Positions 4,612-6,275 of a DNA stretch of 6,275 nucleotides are shown in pieces (the stretch's first letter is position 1; each line of letters begins with the position of its first letter). The position numbers were made by a program, and so were the translations under genes. The notes beneath the pieces are model-generated. The model ran no database searches. It had not been told where the DNA came from and was given only the letters and a program-made list of their open reading frames with translations. This DNA is from an uncultured Eubacteriales bacterium (GTDB lineage: Bacteria; Bacillota; Clostridia; Lachnospirales; Lachnospiraceae). Where the stretch lies: positions 1-6,275 of the forward strand of contig ONVB01000318.1 of assembly GCA_900321145.1 (NCBI GenBank), given 5' to 3'.

Positions 4612-6275
4612 GACGATAAGCTTTGACAAGCTCATCAAAGCCTCTGACAGCAGTGTTGAACTCCTCCTCGCTTATTCCCTTATCCGAGAAGCCCGCGCGC
4701 TCGAATAGCGCTATCAGACTCTTATCCGTTTCCGTTCCCGCTCTCTCGGACAGAGCAGCTATAAGGTCACGATAATTGATCAACTCTTTCAGGCTCTTGT
4801 CCTTTCCGGCAAGCCTCTTTCTCTTCGCGGTTATATACATTACGAGCCTGTCCGAGGGCGCTGCCCTTACATACTTTATCCTGTAGGCGATCATCGCCGC
4901 AAGCACGCTTAAAAATGCTCCGCATATCACGACAAGTAACAGAATAAGCAGGCCGTAAACAACAGTCTTCACGGTCTTGTCTGATATACCGAAGGCAGCT
5001 GCGCCATCGTTTTCGTCCTCGTCGCCTCCTCCGTTTGTGAGCCTGTCGAATTCGGACCAGAAGTCGTTCACATCCTCGGCCTCACCGCTCGACGGAGTCA
5101 CATCCACTACTACCCAGCCGTATCTCGCATCAAAAACCTCAACCCAGGCGTGTGCGTCATCATCCGTAACGCTCACCTCGACAAGCGCGGTATCACCGTA
5201 AGCCGAATAACCCTGATAGTAATCGGCATAGGACTTATCCTCTACTATCTCTCCCTCAAATACCTCATCCGGTCCTACGGCATAGCCCTCTATGTACCTT
5301 GCCGGAAGTCCCATATATCTGAATATCAGCGTGGCCGCGGATGCAAAGTGCGCACAATATCCCTTCCTGTTTTCCGCAAGGAAGTAATTCACAAAATCCT
5401 TATCCTTCGGGGTCTTGCCGGGCTTGACCGTATACGGTATATTTTCCTGAAAATAATCTCTCACGCCGTTAACAAGCTTGGCTGTCGTAGCGTTGGTAAG
5501 CCCTGCCTCTTCGATGAAGTTTTTTATCACTTCCGCATTTTCGGGAGGAACATAGAGATCATCCTCCGTATAAGGCTTTCCGTCCGGGTAAGCAGACGCC
5601 GGAACCTTTGTGAGATTGCCCGACAGTCTCGGGAAGTAGGATATGTCATAGAAGCCCGATTCCTTCTTAAGCTCGCCCTTATAGTAATACGGCAGATAAG
5701 CGATATTCAGGTAGTCATCCACATACATAAGCCTCATGGTTCCCTTGCCGGCAGTCTCGTGCCCTTCTTCAAAGGCCTTCTCAAGTATATCCGCCTCTGG
5801 AGTAGGTACCTCCGACGGATCGTAGGAATTGTAATATACATCGGCCCCGCCCGACCATTCGTTACGATAAGGCAGATACTTTCTGCCGGTAAAGCCCTTC
5901 AGATATACGCCTGTGGGCTCATAAGGAGTAAACTGCATAAGTATGTCCGTCTGGTGGTCCGGAGTGATCTGCGACACATCTCCGAGCTTGCCCGACTTTA
6001 AGCCGCCGTCCTTTCCGCGCCCGCGGTAGAAGCCCTCAAGACCGTCGGTCATAAGTATCGAAACGCCGGCCATGGTAAGCTCCTTATATTCATTTTCCTT
6101 ATATCCGACGTTGAAGCTCTCGATCGGCCTAATCACGCTCACCGCTACAACAACTATAAACACGAAAACTGCCGCCACGCCCGAAGCGCCAAGCAGCGTC
6201 TTTATATCATAGACATAGGAAAGCTCTCTTTTTTTGACCGACTTTTTTCTCTTTATCTCATAGAGTGTATCATGC
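4598..6275 (-). CDS. Membrane-anchored transglutaminase-like protein (TgpA/YebA-type), C-terminal part
   Basis: The 5' end is beyond the right edge: the frame is open to 6275 with no ATG, and 559 complete codons are visible. Residues are numbered from the GTG at 6176-6178, a convenience rather than the likely start. The visible part opens with a basic stretch and a membrane segment running across about -9 to 16 (LLGASGVAAVFVFIVVVAVS), probably the last of an N-terminal TM bundle. A large extracytoplasmic region contains the transglutaminase core: Cys275 in RKGYCAHFASAATLIF, the substrate-loop motif GLPARYIEGYA, His343 in DDAHAWVEVFD, and Asp359 in GWVVVDVTPS, an intact catalytic triad. A Gly/Asp/Glu-rich linker precedes a second TM (about 403-433) and a charged cytoplasmic tail of about 90 residues reminiscent of DUF4129. 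Family members usually lie in MoxR ATPase - DUF58 - transglutaminase clusters, so those genes may lie to the right. The substrate is unknown; a cell-envelope protein or peptide is the usual inference. Confidence 0.88.
   Translation of the reverse strand, partial: HDTLYEIKRKKSVKKRELSYVYDIKTLLGASGVAAVFVFIVVVAVSVIRPIESFNVGYKENEYKELTMAGVSILMTDGLEGFYRGRGKDGGLKSGKLGDVSQITPDHQTDILMQFTPYEPTGVYLKGFTGRKYLPYRNEWSGGADVYYNSYDPSEVPTPEADILEKAFEEGHETAGKGTMRLMYVDDYLNIAYLPYYYKGELKKESGFYDISYFPRLSGNLTKVPASAYPDGKPYTEDDLYVPPENAEVIKNFIEEAGLTNATTAKLVNGVRDYFQENIPYTVKPGKTPKDKDFVNYFLAENRKGYCAHFASAATLIFRYMGLPARYIEGYAVGPDEVFEGEIVEDKSYADYYQGYSAYGDTALVEVSVTDDDAHAWVEVFDARYGWVVVDVTPSSGEAEDVNDFWSEFDRLTNGGGDEDENDGAAAFGISDKTVKTVVYGLLILLLVVICGAFLSVLAAMIAYRIKYVRAAPSDRLVMYITAKRKRLAGKDKSLKELINYRDLIAALSERAGTETDKSLIALFERAGFSDKGISEEEFNTAVRGFDELVKAYRQKSA

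Noticed and set aside
5150..6001. Plus-strand open frame of 283 codons inside the transglutaminase gene
   Set aside because: It is antisense to the catalytic core, rich in Ile/Arg from reverse-complemented codons, and has no recognisable domain or good ribosome site.
4598..6178. The transglutaminase as a complete 526-codon gene starting at the GTG at 6178
   Set aside because: The frame stays open upstream to the window edge with sensible protein sequence, the GTG lies in the middle of a membrane segment, and no ribosome site precedes it; the gene is partial.

Overview
The window looks like chromosomal DNA from a Gram-positive anaerobe of the Clostridia, most likely a member of the Lachnospiraceae (Butyrivibrio/Roseburia-like). 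This is inferred from protein style: a dCACHE-HisKA-REC-HPt hybrid sensor with an acidic helical tail, a LytS-type kinase paired with a Cro/C1-REC regulator, and a membrane transglutaminase. No taxonomic marker gene is present. There are no RNA genes, mobile elements or CRISPR arrays, and coding density is very high.

Left part (1-2438, minus strand): a signalling operon. A large membrane hybrid sensor protein (117-2438) is followed after 20 bp by the first 32 codons of a response regulator that runs off the left edge (1-96). The sensor has an extracellular double-Cache domain, a HisKA dimerisation/phosphoacceptor domain, a REC domain and an HPt domain, but the HATPase_c domain expected between HisKA and REC is absent. 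It therefore looks like a kinase-dead phosphorelay scaffold.

Middle (2439-2687): a 249-bp divergent intergenic region. It holds an extended -10 promoter for the minus-strand operon, a TTGCAT-N16-TATTAT promoter for the plus-strand operon, an inverted repeat between them, and a leader of about 70 nt.

Centre (2688-4583, plus strand): a second two-component pair. The first gene encodes a 195-aa regulator with an N-terminal Cro/C1 helix-turn-helix and a C-terminal receiver domain, the reverse of the usual response-regulator order. Three bases later starts a 434-aa LytS/His_kinase-family membrane sensor kinase.

Right part (4598-6275, minus strand): the C-terminal 559 codons of a membrane-anchored TgpA/YebA-like transglutaminase with an intact Cys-His-Asp triad. 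It is convergent with the kinase gene, and the 14-bp gap is almost entirely a palindrome. Its 5' end lies beyond the right edge.

The most interesting content is the head-to-head arrangement of two non-standard signalling systems: a sensor that has phosphotransfer domains but no ATPase, beside a complete kinase with an unusual DNA-binding receiver protein. Cross-talk between them is an inference, not something the sequence demonstrates.
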